Assembly: GCF_014931215.1 (NCBI RefSeq)
Contig: NZ_CP063089.1
Coordinates: forward strand, 310,001 to 374,000
From: Campylobacter sp. 2014D-0216
GTDB lineage: Bacteria > Campylobacterota > Campylobacteria > Campylobacterales > Campylobacteraceae
DNA: 64,000 nucleotides
Reading direction: 5' to 3'
The notes under the pieces: generated by a model
Told to the model about the DNA's origin: nothing
The model's input: the letters and a program-made list of their open reading frames with translations, nothing else
Databases searched by the model: none
Shown here: positions 53,200-63,052 of the stretch, piece after piece
How the letters are laid out: the number at the start of each line of letters is the position of its first letter
Numbering within the stretch: the first letter of the stretch is position 1
Program-made: the position numbers and the translations under genes

Positions 53200-53925
53200 A
53201 TGGAAGAACTCACTTTGCAAATTCAAAAAAATCTTGATAACAATAAACTTTCTTGCAAAAAAGCATTAGAGCTTTTAAAGTGCTATCCTAAAGAAGATTT
53301 TCAAAATACGATTAAAGATTTAAATGTAAAAATTTCAGATTGTGAGCTAGGGCAGTTTGGAAAGCTTGATAAAAATATCGCTAAGAGTGAAATTTTAGAA
53401 TGCTTAGAAGCAAAACTAGACCAAAAACGCAAAATATCTTGCAAAGATGCTTTAGAGTGTGCTAGAAATTTCAATATAGCTGATGTTAGAGCCACACTAA
53501 AAACATATAAAATTGATGTAAAATACTGCGAACTTGGGTGTTTTGAAGAAAAAAAAGGAAAAAAATTTCATATCAAAAGTAAAATATGGATAGAAAATCC
53601 AGATGGAGAATTGCTCTTTGGTAAAGGCAAAACAGATATTTTGGAGCTAGTGGGAGAGTGTGGGAGTATTTCTCAAGCAGCTAAACAATTAGGGATTAAC
53701 TATAAAAAAGCATGGCTTTATATACAGGATTTAGAAAAAAATATGAAAGAGGAATTACTCATTGCAAAAAAAGGAAGAGGAAGTGAGGCTGGTAGTAGAC
53801 TTACTCCAAGGGCATATGAGTTGATCCAAAATTTTAAGATTTTACAACAAGATGTAGAAGAATATACCAATAAAAGATTTAAAGAGCTATTTTTTAAGAA
53901 AAATCAAGAAAAAGACAAAACTTAA
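53200..53925 (+). CDS. modE: ModE-type molybdate regulator with duplicated Cys-containing N-terminus (Cj1507-like)
   Basis: The C-terminal half of this 241-residue protein is a ModE winged helix: GKGKTDILELVGECGSISQAAKQLGINYKKAW and ARGRGSEAGS-like GRGSEAGSRLTP. The N-terminal half contains two copies of a unit of about 60 residues, each with SCK(K/D)ALE near its start and (D/Y)CELG(Q/C)F near its end. No molybdate-binding TOBE/Mop domain follows. The place directly after fdhB fits a regulator of molybdenum-dependent formate dehydrogenase. What the N-terminal repeats sense is unknown. Confidence 0.82.
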   Translation: MEELTLQIQKNLDNNKLSCKKALELLKCYPKEDFQNTIKDLNVKISDCELGQFGKLDKNIAKSEILECLEAKLDQKRKISCKDALECARNFNIADVRATLKTYKIDVKYCELGCFEEKKGKKFHIKSKIWIENPDGELLFGKGKTDILELVGECGSISQAAKQLGINYKKAWLYIQDLEKNMKEELLIAKKGRGSEAGSRLTPRAYELIQNFKILQQDVEEYTNKRFKELFFKKNQEKDKT

Positions 53926-53973
53926 TTTGAATACAAGTTATAAAAATATATTATTAGTAAAAAAGGTAAAAAA

Positions 53974-54552
53974 ATGAAAATTGATTGTAGAGATTTAGCG
54001 TGCCCACGCCCTGTAATAGAAACAAAAAAAGCCTTAGAAGAGCTAAAAGAAAATGAAAATTTAGAAATTCTTTTAAATTCGCAAGCTTCTAAAGAAAATG
54101 TAATGAGATTTTTAAAATCTTTAAATTTGGATTTTGATGTTAAAGATTTAAATGATGAGAGTATTATTTGCGTTGCGAATGGTTTTGAGCTAACACAAGG
54201 ACAAGATGAGAGTATTCAAGAATATAATGTTTTATTTTTAAAAAGTGATAAAGTAGGCGAGGGAGAGTTGGGTAAAAATTTAATGCAAGGCTTTTTAAAA
54301 ACGCTAAAAGATTTACCCAATAGACCTCAAAAAATTTTATGTGTAAATGAAAGTGTTTTGATTAATGTAGATAGTTCGCATTTGGCATTTGAAGCGATGA
54401 GAGAACTTGAGAATTTAGGGGTTGAAATTTATAGCTGTGGAGCATGTTTAGAATTTTTTGGTAAAAGCAATGCACTAAAAATAGGGAAAATAGGTAATGC
54501 CTATGAAATTTTAAATGAACTTTTTGGAAAGGCAAAGATTATATCTTTATGA
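53974..54552 (+). CDS. yedF: Selenium metabolism protein YedF (TusA plus DsrE-like domains)
   Basis: This 192-residue protein has an N-terminal TusA/SirA-like domain with DCRDLACPRPVIETKKAL, where Cys in CPRP is the carrier residue. A C-terminal DsrE-like domain has VEIYSCGACLEFFG with two cysteines. This two-domain form is the YedF family linked to selenium use. It overlaps selD by four bases (ATGA). It probably delivers selenium or sulfur in a persulfide form to SelD. AGGTAAAA is a weak Shine-Dalgarno. Confidence 0.87.
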   Translation: MKIDCRDLACPRPVIETKKALEELKENENLEILLNSQASKENVMRFLKSLNLDFDVKDLNDESIICVANGFELTQGQDESIQEYNVLFLKSDKVGEGELGKNLMQGFLKTLKDLPNRPQKILCVNESVLINVDSSHLAFEAMRELENLGVEIYSCGACLEFFGKSNALKIGKIGNAYEILNELFGKAKIISL

Positions 54553-55580
54553 TATATAAAAATCAAAAACTAACACAATATGTAAAAGCTGCAGGTTGAG
54601 CTGCTAAAATAGACTCGTTGGGTCTTGACAAAATTCTTAGCATACTAAAACCGCATGAAAATGTTTTAAGTGGTATTGTTAATAACGAAGATGCAAGTAT
54701 TTATAAACTAAATGATGAGCTTGCATTAGTTCAAACACTTGATTTTATCACGCCTGTGGTAGATAGTGCATATCATTTTGGCGCAATTGCTGCTGCAAAT
54801 GCTTTAAGCGATGTATTTGCCATGGGTGCAGAAGTGATTAATGCTTTAAATATTGTAGGTTTTGATACTTGTCATTTTAGCAATGATGTATTGTTGGAAG
54901 TGTTAGAAGGTGCAAGAGCTAAGGTTGAAGAAGCTGGTGCGGTATTAGTAGGTGGACACACCATAGAAAATCATGAATTCATTTTTGGCTTAAGTGTAAC
55001 AGGGGTAGTGCATCCGAAAAAATTTATAGCCAATAACGGTGCAAAAGATGGCGATGTGATCTTGTTAACTAAGCCTTTGGGCAGTGGTATCATTAGCACT
55101 GCTATAAAGGCTGGTTTATTGGAAGATGAGAAGATTTTAAAAGCAGTAGAGCATATGAGTTTTTTAAATGTATATGCAAGTCGTATTTTAAAAGAATTTA
55201 AAAGCCTTAGTGCTTTGAGCGATGTGACAGGTTTTGGGCTTTTAGGGCATTTAAAAGAAATGCTTAATAAAACCATTATGATAAAAATATACAAAAGCGA
55301 AATTCCACTTATGGAAGGAGTTTTGCCAATGGCAAATATGGGTATTATCCCAGAAGGTGCTTATAAAAACAAAGAGAGTTTAAAAACCTGGGTAGATAAT
55401 TCACAAGAAAAAGATGAGGATATCGTTTACTTTGATCCTCAAACTTCAGGAGGACTTTTGGCTGCTATGAGTGAAAAAGACGCCAATGAAGCTTTAAAAA
55501 TCTTGAAAGACCACGGTATAACAGCAAAAATTATCGCACAGTGTGTAAAAAATACCCATAATTATTTATTATTACGCTAA
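54549..55580 (+). CDS. selD: Selenophosphate synthase SelD, itself a selenoprotein
   Basis: This 343-residue enzyme starts MIYKNQKLTQYVKAAG-Sec-AAK: TGA at 54597-54599 is codon 17, in the place of the usual catalytic Cys/Sec before xxK. Without readthrough the frame would appear to begin at TTG 54618, which would remove the active site. The rest matches SelD: VQTLDFITPVVDSAYHFG, ALSDVFAMGA and LVGGHTIENHE, then LSDVTGFGLLGHL and FDPQTSGGLL. It produces selenophosphate for Sec-tRNA and hence for FdhA. The start overlaps the yedF stop. Confidence 0.95.
54597..54625 (+). promoter_or_regulatory. Selenocysteine codon and SECIS-like hairpin of selD
   Basis: The TGA is followed by 11 bases and then AGACT-CGTTG-GGTCT, a 5-bp stem (one T-G pair) with a five-base loop. 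Distance and size match the fdhA element and known bacterial SECIS hairpins. Confidence 0.75.
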
Positions 55581-55719
55581 TATTTTATTTTAAAAATCAT
55601 TTTTTTGTTTATAATTGTTACTTTTTTACACTTATAATTAAATTATTTATAAATAAGCGAAAGATTTTTTGAGTATTTTTGTATCATAGAATTATGTTAA
55701 CTAACAAATGGAGGAAAGA

Positions 55720-58700
55720 ATGGTACAAAAATCTTTGCAATTAGCTGAAGAATTACAAAGAAAGATAGAAAGTAATATCTCTCAAAGTGAAAAAGAATTT
55801 CACGCAAAAATGCAAAAACTTTTAAATAACCCTAAAAACAAAGTAATGTTGATCGAACTTTTAGATCGTTCTTTTAGATGTAAAGACAAAAGTGCTAGTT
55901 TTGAGCTGATAGAACACACTTTAAATAAATATGGTATAGCAGATTTTTTCAGTGCTTTTGAAAAATTTTTACTTTTTTCATTTTTAAATTTTGGAAAATT
56001 TGCCCCAACACTTAGTGTGCCATTTTTCATCAAGCATTTAAGAGAAGATACTAAAGCGATGGTTTTAGATGCAAATCCTAGCGTTTTAGAACCTCATATG
56101 CGTAAAAGAAAAGATGAAGATAAAATTACTTTAAATGTTAATTTAATCGGCGAAGAAGTTTTAGGTGAAGCCGAGAGTGCTTTTAGAATGAAAAAATACG
56201 AAGAAGCTTTAAAAACTAGTTATATTACCTATATATCTATTAAGATTACTACTATTTTTTCTCAAATCAATATCATTGACTTTGAATACTCTAAAGATGA
56301 GATTGTAAAAAGATTAGACAAATTATACGCATTAGCTTTAGAAGAAGAAAAAAAGCAAGGTGTATCTAAATTTATCAACCTTGATATGGAAGAATTTAGA
56401 GATTTAGAGCTAACAGTAGAAGCTTTCATGGAAAGTGTTTCAAAATACGATATTAAAGCTGGGATTGTTTTGCAAGCTTATTTGCCTGATTCTTATGAGT
56501 ATTTGAAAAAACTTTTTGCTTTTTCAAAAGAGAGGGTTTTAAAGGGTATGAAGCCTATAAAAATCCGCTTTGTAAAAGGAGCAAATATGGAAAGTGAAGA
56601 AACCATAGCTTCGCAAAGAGGTTGGGCACTTCCTACTTTTTATAAAAAAATCGACACTGATAGTAACTATAAAAAAATACTTGATTTTGTACTAGATGGC
56701 GATAATTATAAATACATTAATATAGGTATAGCAAGTCACAATTTATTTGAAATAGCTTATGCTTATACTCGAATTTCACAAGCTGGAGCTTTATCATCGT
56801 TTACTTTTGAAATGCTAGAAGGTATGAGCTTACAATGCTCTTATGAGCTTTCTAAAATGCATGATCTTATACTTTATGCGCCAGTTTGTGATGAAGCGCA
56901 TTTTAATAATGCTATTGCATATTTGGTAAGAAGACTTGATGAAAATACTAGTGAAGATAACTTCATGCGATATTTTTTCAATCTTAAGATTAATGATACA
57001 AATTGGCACAAACAAAAAGAATTATTTATCAAGTCTTTAGAGGGTGTTGCTAGTTTAGATAATTCTACTCATAGAACTCAAGATAGAAACAACGAGGTTA
57101 AGGCTATAAGTTCTTATGAGAGCAAAGAATTTAAAAATGAAGCTGACACTGATTTTATCTTAAAAGCTAATAGAGAATGGGCTAAAGCAATACGCACTCG
57201 ATATGAAAATTTAGAAAATTATGATGTTTATCCAGTTGCTAAAGATGAAATTAAAAATGAAACACTACAAGTGATAGAAGTAAAAGATAAAATCAATAAT
57301 CGCACCATAGGTAAAGCACATCTTGCAGGCCAAGCAGAGATTAAATACGCTTTAGATGTAGCTAAGAGTTCAAATTTTAGCGAATTAAGTCATGATGAAA
57401 TTTATAAAATTCTAGCAAAAACTGCCCAACTTGTTAGAGACCGTAGGGGTGATTTGATAGGCATAGCAGCTTTAGAAGTAGGAAAAACTTTCTTAGAAAT
57501 TGATCCTGAAGTGAGTGAGGCTATAGACTTTTTAGAGTTTTATCCACACTCTTTGGAAAAACTAAAAGAGCAAAACCCTAATACAACTTTTAAAGCAAAA
57601 GGCATAGGTGTGGTGATTGCGCCATGGAATTTTCCGGTGGGTATTTCAGTAGGAACTATAGCAGCGCCTTTGGCTGCAGGAAATAGAGTGATTTATAAAC
57701 CATCATCTTTATCAATGCTAACAGGTTATATGCTTTGTAAGTGTTTTTGGGATGCAGGAATTCCAAAAGATGCTTTGATTTTCTTGCCTGCTAAAGGAAG
57801 TGATATATCAAAATACTTGCTTATTGATCAAAGCGTGAAATTTTCAGTATTAACCGGTGGAGAAGAAACCGCTTATGCAATGCTTAAGGCAAATCCAACT
57901 TTACTTTTAAGCGCTGAAACAGGTGGTAAAAATGCAACTATTGTTTCTAAATTTGCTGATCGTGATAGCGCGATTAAAAACATCATTCATTCAGCATTTT
58001 CAAATTCGGGTCAAAAATGTTCTGCAACTTCACTGCTTGTTTTAGAAGAAGAAGTTTATAATGATGAAGAGTTTAAAAAGACTTTAGTCGATGCTGCTAG
58101 ATCTATGGCAGTAGGGAATCCTTTTGTATTTAAAAATAAACTCGGTGCTTTAGCAGATAAACCAGATGTGAAACTACAAAAAGCGTTAGATGAGTTAGCT
58201 CCATATGAAAGTTGGGCTTTAAAACCTAAATTTATAGATGATAATCCTTGTCTTTTAACTCCGGGGATTAAATATGGAACCAAAAAAGGTGATTTCACAC
58301 ATATGAATGAACTTTTTGCGCCAATTTTAACTGTAATGAAAGCAAAAGATTTAAAAGAAGCTATTGAGATAGTTAATTCAACTGGTTATGGCCTTACGGC
58401 GGGATTTGAGAGTTTGGATGAGAGAGAATGGGAGTATTTTCACACTCATATAGAAGCGGGAAATATTTATATTAACAAACCAACAACAGGTGCTATAGTT
58501 CTTAGACAACCTTTTGGTGGTATAAAAAAATCAGCTATTGGTTTTGGTAGAAAGGTTGGAATTTACAACTATATTACGCAGTTTATGGATATAGAGCAAA
58601 GTCAAGCTGATCAAAATGTGTTAGAAAATGAGTTGGTTTCAAAGATAAACGCATTAAGTCTTGATTTAAATGAAAAAGACAAAGCAGATTTTGAAATCAT

Positions 58701-59217
58701 CAAAGCTATGGCTAAAAGTTATGTTTATCATGCAAAACATGAATTTGCAAGCGTAAAAGACTATGTGAATATAAGAGGAGAGGATAATCTTTTCTCATAT
58801 ACAAAAGTAAAAAATATTGCCTATAGGGTGTATAAAGATGACAGTTTAAAAGATATGCTAGGGGTGATTTTAGCAGCAAGTGTGTTAAATATTGATCTTA
58901 TTTTTAGTTATGATGAACATGAAAAAATAGATCTTGTGCAAAAGATTAATCAAAAAATCAGCTCAAAAACTTTATTTCTTAAAGAAAGTAGAGAAAATTT
59001 CATTAGTAAAATGGCTAATTATGAAAGAATTCGTTATTTTGGGCCTCAAGATGTAAATGATGCAATTTTCATAAAAGCTGCTAGTTGTGCAAAAATCATC
59101 GCTAATGCTAAACCTTTGATAAATGGTCGTTTTGAGTTGCTTTTATATCACAATGAAAAAGCTCTAAGTATATCTTTCCACCGCTATGGAAATTTAGGCA
59201 TTCGTGCTTTAAAATAA
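55720..59217 (+). CDS. putA: Bifunctional proline dehydrogenase / pyrroline-5-carboxylate dehydrogenase PutA
   Basis: This 1165-residue enzyme oxidises proline to glutamate. The first half is the FAD proline dehydrogenase barrel: AGIVLQAYLPDSYEYL, IKIRFVKGANMESEE, and YKYINIGIASHN. The second is the aldehyde dehydrogenase with GIGVVIAPWNFPVG, LTGGEETAY, and NSGQKCSATSLLVL carrying the catalytic Cys. A C-terminal segment of about 170 residues has no clear family. There is no N-terminal DNA-binding domain, so it is not a self-repressor. ATG 55720 is chosen because GGAGG stands just before it; an ATG at 55708 would place that site inside the gene. Confidence 0.95.
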   Translation: MVQKSLQLAEELQRKIESNISQSEKEFHAKMQKLLNNPKNKVMLIELLDRSFRCKDKSASFELIEHTLNKYGIADFFSAFEKFLLFSFLNFGKFAPTLSVPFFIKHLREDTKAMVLDANPSVLEPHMRKRKDEDKITLNVNLIGEEVLGEAESAFRMKKYEEALKTSYITYISIKITTIFSQINIIDFEYSKDEIVKRLDKLYALALEEEKKQGVSKFINLDMEEFRDLELTVEAFMESVSKYDIKAGIVLQAYLPDSYEYLKKLFAFSKERVLKGMKPIKIRFVKGANMESEETIASQRGWALPTFYKKIDTDSNYKKILDFVLDGDNYKYINIGIASHNLFEIAYAYTRISQAGALSSFTFEMLEGMSLQCSYELSKMHDLILYAPVCDEAHFNNAIAYLVRRLDENTSEDNFMRYFFNLKINDTNWHKQKELFIKSLEGVASLDNSTHRTQDRNNEVKAISSYESKEFKNEADTDFILKANREWAKAIRTRYENLENYDVYPVAKDEIKNETLQVIEVKDKINNRTIGKAHLAGQAEIKYALDVAKSSNFSELSHDEIYKILAKTAQLVRDRRGDLIGIAALEVGKTFLEIDPEVSEAIDFLEFYPHSLEKLKEQNPNTTFKAKGIGVVIAPWNFPVGISVGTIAAPLAAGNRVIYKPSSLSMLTGYMLCKCFWDAGIPKDALIFLPAKGSDISKYLLIDQSVKFSVLTGGEETAYAMLKANPTLLLSAETGGKNATIVSKFADRDSAIKNIIHSAFSNSGQKCSATSLLVLEEEVYNDEEFKKTLVDAARSMAVGNPFVFKNKLGALADKPDVKLQKALDELAPYESWALKPKFIDDNPCLLTPGIKYGTKKGDFTHMNELFAPILTVMKAKDLKEAIEIVNSTGYGLTAGFESLDEREWEYFHTHIEAGNIYINKPTTGAIVLRQPFGGIKKSAIGFGRKVGIYNYITQFMDIEQSQADQNVLENELVSKINALSLDLNEKDKADFEIIKAMAKSYVYHAKHEFASVKDYVNIRGEDNLFSYTKVKNIAYRVYKDDSLKDMLGVILAASVLNIDLIFSYDEHEKIDLVQKINQKISSKTLFLKESRENFISKMANYERIRYFGPQDVNDAIFIKAASCAKIIANAKPLINGRFELLLYHNEKALSISFHRYGNLGIRALK

Positions 59218-59229
59218 AAAGGAGAAAAA

Positions 59230-60711
59230 ATGGAGGTTGTACACATTAATACGCAAATTGCGATTATGTTTGTCGCGTATTCAGCATTAATGCTTTTTAT
59301 TGGATTTTATTTTTATAAGCAAAATAAAAATTCAGAAGATTATTTCTTAGGTGGTCGTTCCATGGGGCCGGTAGTTTCAGCACTGAGTGCTGGAGCTTCT
59401 GATATGAGTGGTTGGCTTTTAATGGGTTTGCCAGGGGCTTTATATGTAAGTGGATTGGCAGATAGTTATGTGGCAATAGGACTTAGCATAGGGGCTTTTT
59501 TAAATTGGGCTTTTGTGGCAAAAAGACTTAGAATTTATACAAGTGTGATTGCAAATTCTATTACAATTCCTGATTATTTTGAAACAAGATTTGATGATGA
59601 TAAGCATATATTAAGGGTGGTTTGTGCGATTGTTATTTTGGTGTTTTTTACCTTTTATGTTTCTTCAGGACTTGTAGGAGGAGCAAAGCTTTTTGAAGCA
59701 ACCTTTGGAATTCAGTATGATTACGCACTTACTACAGGAACTGTGATTATAGTAGCATATACATTTTTAGGTGGATATAAAGCAGTTTGCTGGACGGATT
59801 TGATTCAAGGTTTGTTGATGATGGGTGCTTTGATTGTGGTGCCTATTGTGATGGTTTATCATTTAGGTGGTATTGAAGAAGCTATGAATATAGTAAGACA
59901 AATCAAACCAAACACCTTTTCTATGGGTGAGGGGTTAAGCTTTTTAGGAATTATATCAGCACTTTCATGGGGGCTTGGATATTTTGGTCAACCTCATATT
60001 TTAGTACGCTTTATGTCGATAAGATCAACTAAAGATATTCCGACTGCAACTTTTGTGGGAATTTCTTGGATGGTTATTTCTTTGCTTGGGGCTTGTTTTA
60101 TAGGTATTTTAGGCATAGCTTATGTAAGTAAGTTTGAACTTAGTTTGCAAGACCCTGAAAAGATTTTCATAGTGATGTCACAATTGCTTTTTAATCCTTG
60201 GATAGCAGGTATTTTACTTAGTGCTATTTTAGCAGCTATTATGAGTACAGCAAGTTCGCAATTACTTGTTTCAAGTTCAACCATAGCAGAGGATTTTTAT
60301 AAAAGAATTTTCAATAAAGAAGCATCAAATAAAACTGTAATGAATCTAGGTAGATTTGGGGTTTTGGCTGTTGCTGTGATAGCTTTTATCATCTCTACAG
60401 ATAAAAATTCAAGTGTATTGAGTATAGTAGCTTATGCTTGGGCGGGTTTTGGTGCAAGCTTTGGTTCTGTTATGGTCTTTTCTTTGTTTTGGTCAAGAAT
60501 GACTAGATATGCTGCGATTGCAGGTATGATTACCGGTGCAGTTGTGGTAGTGGTATATAAAAATTTCTTAGCAGAGTGGCTTGATTTTCCTATTTATGAA
60601 ATTATCCCAGGATTTTTAGCTGCTTCTATTGTGATTATCTTAGTGAGTTTATTCACAAAGGTACGCCCAGGAACTAAAGCAGCTTATGAAACAATGTTAA
60701 AACATCTTTAA
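59230..60711 (+). CDS. putP: Sodium/proline symporter PutP
   Basis: This 493-residue SSS-family transporter has about 13 hydrophobic helices. Typical patterns are [35 protein letters not shown] and [18 protein letters not shown]. Also present is [25 protein letters not shown]. It supplies proline to PutA. The start lies 12 bases after putA with AAAGGAG between, so the two form an operon. A bidirectional terminator follows. Confidence 0.96.
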   Translation: MEVVHINTQIAIMFVAYSALMLFIGFYFYKQNKNSEDYFLGGRSMGPVVSALSAGASDMSGWLLMGLPGALYVSGLADSYVAIGLSIGAFLNWAFVAKRLRIYTSVIANSITIPDYFETRFDDDKHILRVVCAIVILVFFTFYVSSGLVGGAKLFEATFGIQYDYALTTGTVIIVAYTFLGGYKAVCWTDLIQGLLMMGALIVVPIVMVYHLGGIEEAMNIVRQIKPNTFSMGEGLSFLGIISALSWGLGYFGQPHILVRFMSIRSTKDIPTATFVGISWMVISLLGACFIGILGIAYVSKFELSLQDPEKIFIVMSQLLFNPWIAGILLSAILAAIMSTASSQLLVSSSTIAEDFYKRIFNKEASNKTVMNLGRFGVLAVAVIAFIISTDKNSSVLSIVAYAWAGFGASFGSVMVFSLFWSRMTRYAAIAGMITGAVVVVVYKNFLAEWLDFPIYEIIPGFLAASIVIILVSLFTKVRPGTKAAYETMLKHL

Positions 60712-60713
60712 TG

Positions 60714-60738
60714 GTATTCTCGCATTTTGCGAGAATAC
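60714..60738. terminator. Bidirectional terminator between putP and gltS
   Basis: GTATTCTCGCA and TGCGAGAATAC pair over 11 bp with a three-base loop. TTTAT follows on the plus strand, and CATTAAAG follows on the minus. It lies just after the putP stop and next to the convergent gltS end. Confidence 0.8.
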
Positions 60739-60739
60739 T

Positions 60740-61930
60740 TTATGAAAAAAGATTAATCAAATAAGTATTTAAAGGTATCGCAACGATGTCAATTAAAACC
60801 GCACCACATAATGGAACAATCAAAAAAGCTTGTCTAGAAACTAGATTGTATCTAGAGCAAACAGCATTCATATTTGCTACCGCATTTGGTGTAGCACCTA
60901 AACCATGCCCCATCAATCCTGCACACATAATTGCACTGTCGTAATTTTTCCCGCATAATCTAAAAACTACAAAAACCGCAAAAAGCAATAAAGCTAAAAC
61001 CTGTACAAGTAAAGTGATAAAAAGAGGCATAGCAACGGTACTAAGTTCGTTTATTTTTAAACTCATCATAGCCATAGTTAAAAAGATACCAAGGCTAAGT
61101 TCACTTATAGTGTCTATGGTGTATTGATTTAGCTTGAAAAGATTAAAAACATCATTGATATTTCTGATGATAATTGCAATAAGCATAGCACCAACATAAC
61201 TTGGTAAAGAATAGCCGCTATATTGTGTAAATTTTGAGCTTAAGAAAAACCCAACGCACATAATACATAAGATCAAAAATAATGATTTTAAAAAATCTTT
61301 ATAACTAGCAATACGAAATTCATGTTTTAAAGGATCAACATCTTTGATATCTTGATTGGTTGTGATGGTTAGTTGGTGTTTACTGATGAGGTATTTTGCC
61401 ACAGGGCCTCCAAGTAAGGAGCCAGAAATCAAGCCAAAAGTAGCTGCTGCTATTGCTAAAACCTTGGCATTATTAAGATCGCTTATTTCTTCAACCATAC
61501 TTCCAAAAGCTATGGCATTTCCATGACCTCCTTCTAAAGAAACAGCACCGCATAAAATTCCATATAATTTGTTTAAATCAAACAAACTCATCATAGAAAT
61601 ACCAATAAAATTTTGCATTAAAGCCATAAACCAACAACACCCAAGATAGATCAAGAGAATTTTTCCACCTATTTTTAAAAGCTTAAAACTACCGCTTAGT
61701 CCTATCACGGTAAAAAAAGCTACCATTAATGGTATTTGTAAACTTGTATCAAATTTAACTTCTATGTTAGCAAAACTCAAAAACCAAATAAGCAAACTTA
61801 CTAAAAAGCCACCTATAACCGGCGCAGGAATGCAAAATTTTTCTAAAATTAAAAGATGTTTTTTTAGATACATTCCAAACAATAAAACCCCAATGCTAAT
61901 AGCCAATACACTTAAACTATCAAAACTCAT
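60740..61930 (-). CDS. gltS: Sodium/glutamate symporter GltS
   Basis: This 396-residue polytopic protein has the GltS pattern: IPAPVIGGFLVSLL near residue 33, VSLEGGHGNAIAFG near residue 131 and the internal repeat-like CAGLMGHGLGATPNAVANM near residue 340. It imports glutamate with sodium. It starts four bases before the end of the formimidoylglutamase gene (ATGA), so the two are one operon, and both serve glutamate supply. Confidence 0.94.
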   Translation of the reverse strand: MSFDSLSVLAISIGVLLFGMYLKKHLLILEKFCIPAPVIGGFLVSLLIWFLSFANIEVKFDTSLQIPLMVAFFTVIGLSGSFKLLKIGGKILLIYLGCCWFMALMQNFIGISMMSLFDLNKLYGILCGAVSLEGGHGNAIAFGSMVEEISDLNNAKVLAIAAATFGLISGSLLGGPVAKYLISKHQLTITTNQDIKDVDPLKHEFRIASYKDFLKSLFLILCIMCVGFFLSSKFTQYSGYSLPSYVGAMLIAIIIRNINDVFNLFKLNQYTIDTISELSLGIFLTMAMMSLKINELSTVAMPLFITLLVQVLALLLFAVFVVFRLCGKNYDSAIMCAGLMGHGLGATPNAVANMNAVCSRYNLVSRQAFLIVPLCGAVLIDIVAIPLNTYLINLFS

Positions 61931-62799
61931 ACAACATCCTTTCTTAGTAGTAAATATGCCAAATACGCAGCAACTTTTGCTGTGTGGTTGTCTATATCAA
62001 AGTGAGGGTTAAATTCACAAATATCTGCTAGAAAAACTTTTTTACTTTCAAAAATTACTTTCAGTGGTTGTAAAATTTCTTTTAAACTTATACCAAAAAC
62101 AGCAGGAGCACTTACTGCAGGTGCTATACTTTGTGAAAATACATCCATGTCTATTGTGAGATAAATCACTTCATTTTGTTTTAAGAACTCTTTTATAGCT
62201 TTTATAGAATTTTCAAATTCATGATCTAGTATATAATCTGCTTGCATATTTTTCATGGTTTGAAAAAGTGCTTTTGTATTGGATAGCTGACTTGCACCCA
62301 AACAAAGATAGGAAAAATGATAATTATTTTCTTTTGCATATTCATAGGCTTTATAAAAAGAATTTCCTGAAGTGTGTAAATTTTGTTTTCTTACATCAAA
62401 ATGTGCATCAAAGTTGATAACTCCTACTTGCTTTTTATAATCTAAAAGTGCTTTTATAGGCGCTAAAGAAGTTTCATGTCCACCGCCTAAAATCACGCCA
62501 TAATGTTGGTTGTGTAAAATTTCTAAACACTTATTATAAAGCATATCATCGCCTAGTTCAAGACAGTCAAAACCTTCAATATCCCCCAAATCATCAAAGT
62601 TAAAATCATCATGAACGGCAAAATTTGCCATATTTTTTCTTATGATTTTTGGAGCTAATTCACTTCCAATCCTGCCATGATTTCTTTCTACACCTAGCGA
62701 GGAGCAAAAACCTAGCAATTTGTTGTTAGATTGAGAGTTTAAACACTTAAATAATCTTTGATGTATTAACTCATTGCCATCATTTCTACCTTTCCACAT
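61927..62799 (-). CDS. hutG: Formimidoylglutamase-like arginase-family enzyme HutG
   Basis: This 290-residue ureohydrolase begins with WKGRNDG, typical of formimidoylglutamase rather than agmatinase. It has the metal-binding GGGHETS, NFDAHFDVR and TIDMDVF motifs of the family, with two Mn ions expected. It would convert N-formimino-glutamate to glutamate and formamide, the last step of histidine degradation. No other hut gene is in the window, so either they lie elsewhere or the substrate differs. AAGGAGG precedes the ATG. It is co-transcribed with gltS. Confidence 0.85.
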   Translation of the reverse strand: MWKGRNDGNELIHQRLFKCLNSQSNNKLLGFCSSLGVERNHGRIGSELAPKIIRKNMANFAVHDDFNFDDLGDIEGFDCLELGDDMLYNKCLEILHNQHYGVILGGGHETSLAPIKALLDYKKQVGVINFDAHFDVRKQNLHTSGNSFYKAYEYAKENNYHFSYLCLGASQLSNTKALFQTMKNMQADYILDHEFENSIKAIKEFLKQNEVIYLTIDMDVFSQSIAPAVSAPAVFGISLKEILQPLKVIFESKKVFLADICEFNPHFDIDNHTAKVAAYLAYLLLRKDVV

Positions 62800-63026
62800 A
62801 TATCCTCCTTTCTTGCTTGTTTATTTTAATATAGGACTAATTTTTAAATATATTTGTTTTTTAAAAAACTTGTATGTATTTTTGTGTATTTTGGTAGCAT
62901 TGATTTTTTTATTAAATATTCTTTTGGTAACAATAAATGTTTGGTAGGCCTTTAAAATCAGCTTTTGTTTTACATAGAGTCAAAAAAAGTTTTAAGTTTG
63001 CTTTTAAGATAAGGAATTACCATATA

Positions 63027-63032
63027 TATAAT
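63027..63032 (+). promoter_or_regulatory. -10 box upstream of the BCCT transporter gene
   Basis: TATAAT inside ATATATATAATTT lies 20 bases before the ATG, followed by AAAAGGAG as the ribosome-binding site. The 253-base gap between hutG and this gene otherwise shows only AT-rich DNA with several TTTGGTA-like copies, and no clear gene. Confidence 0.45.
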
Positions 63033-63052
63033 TTACAACCAAAAGGAGAATC

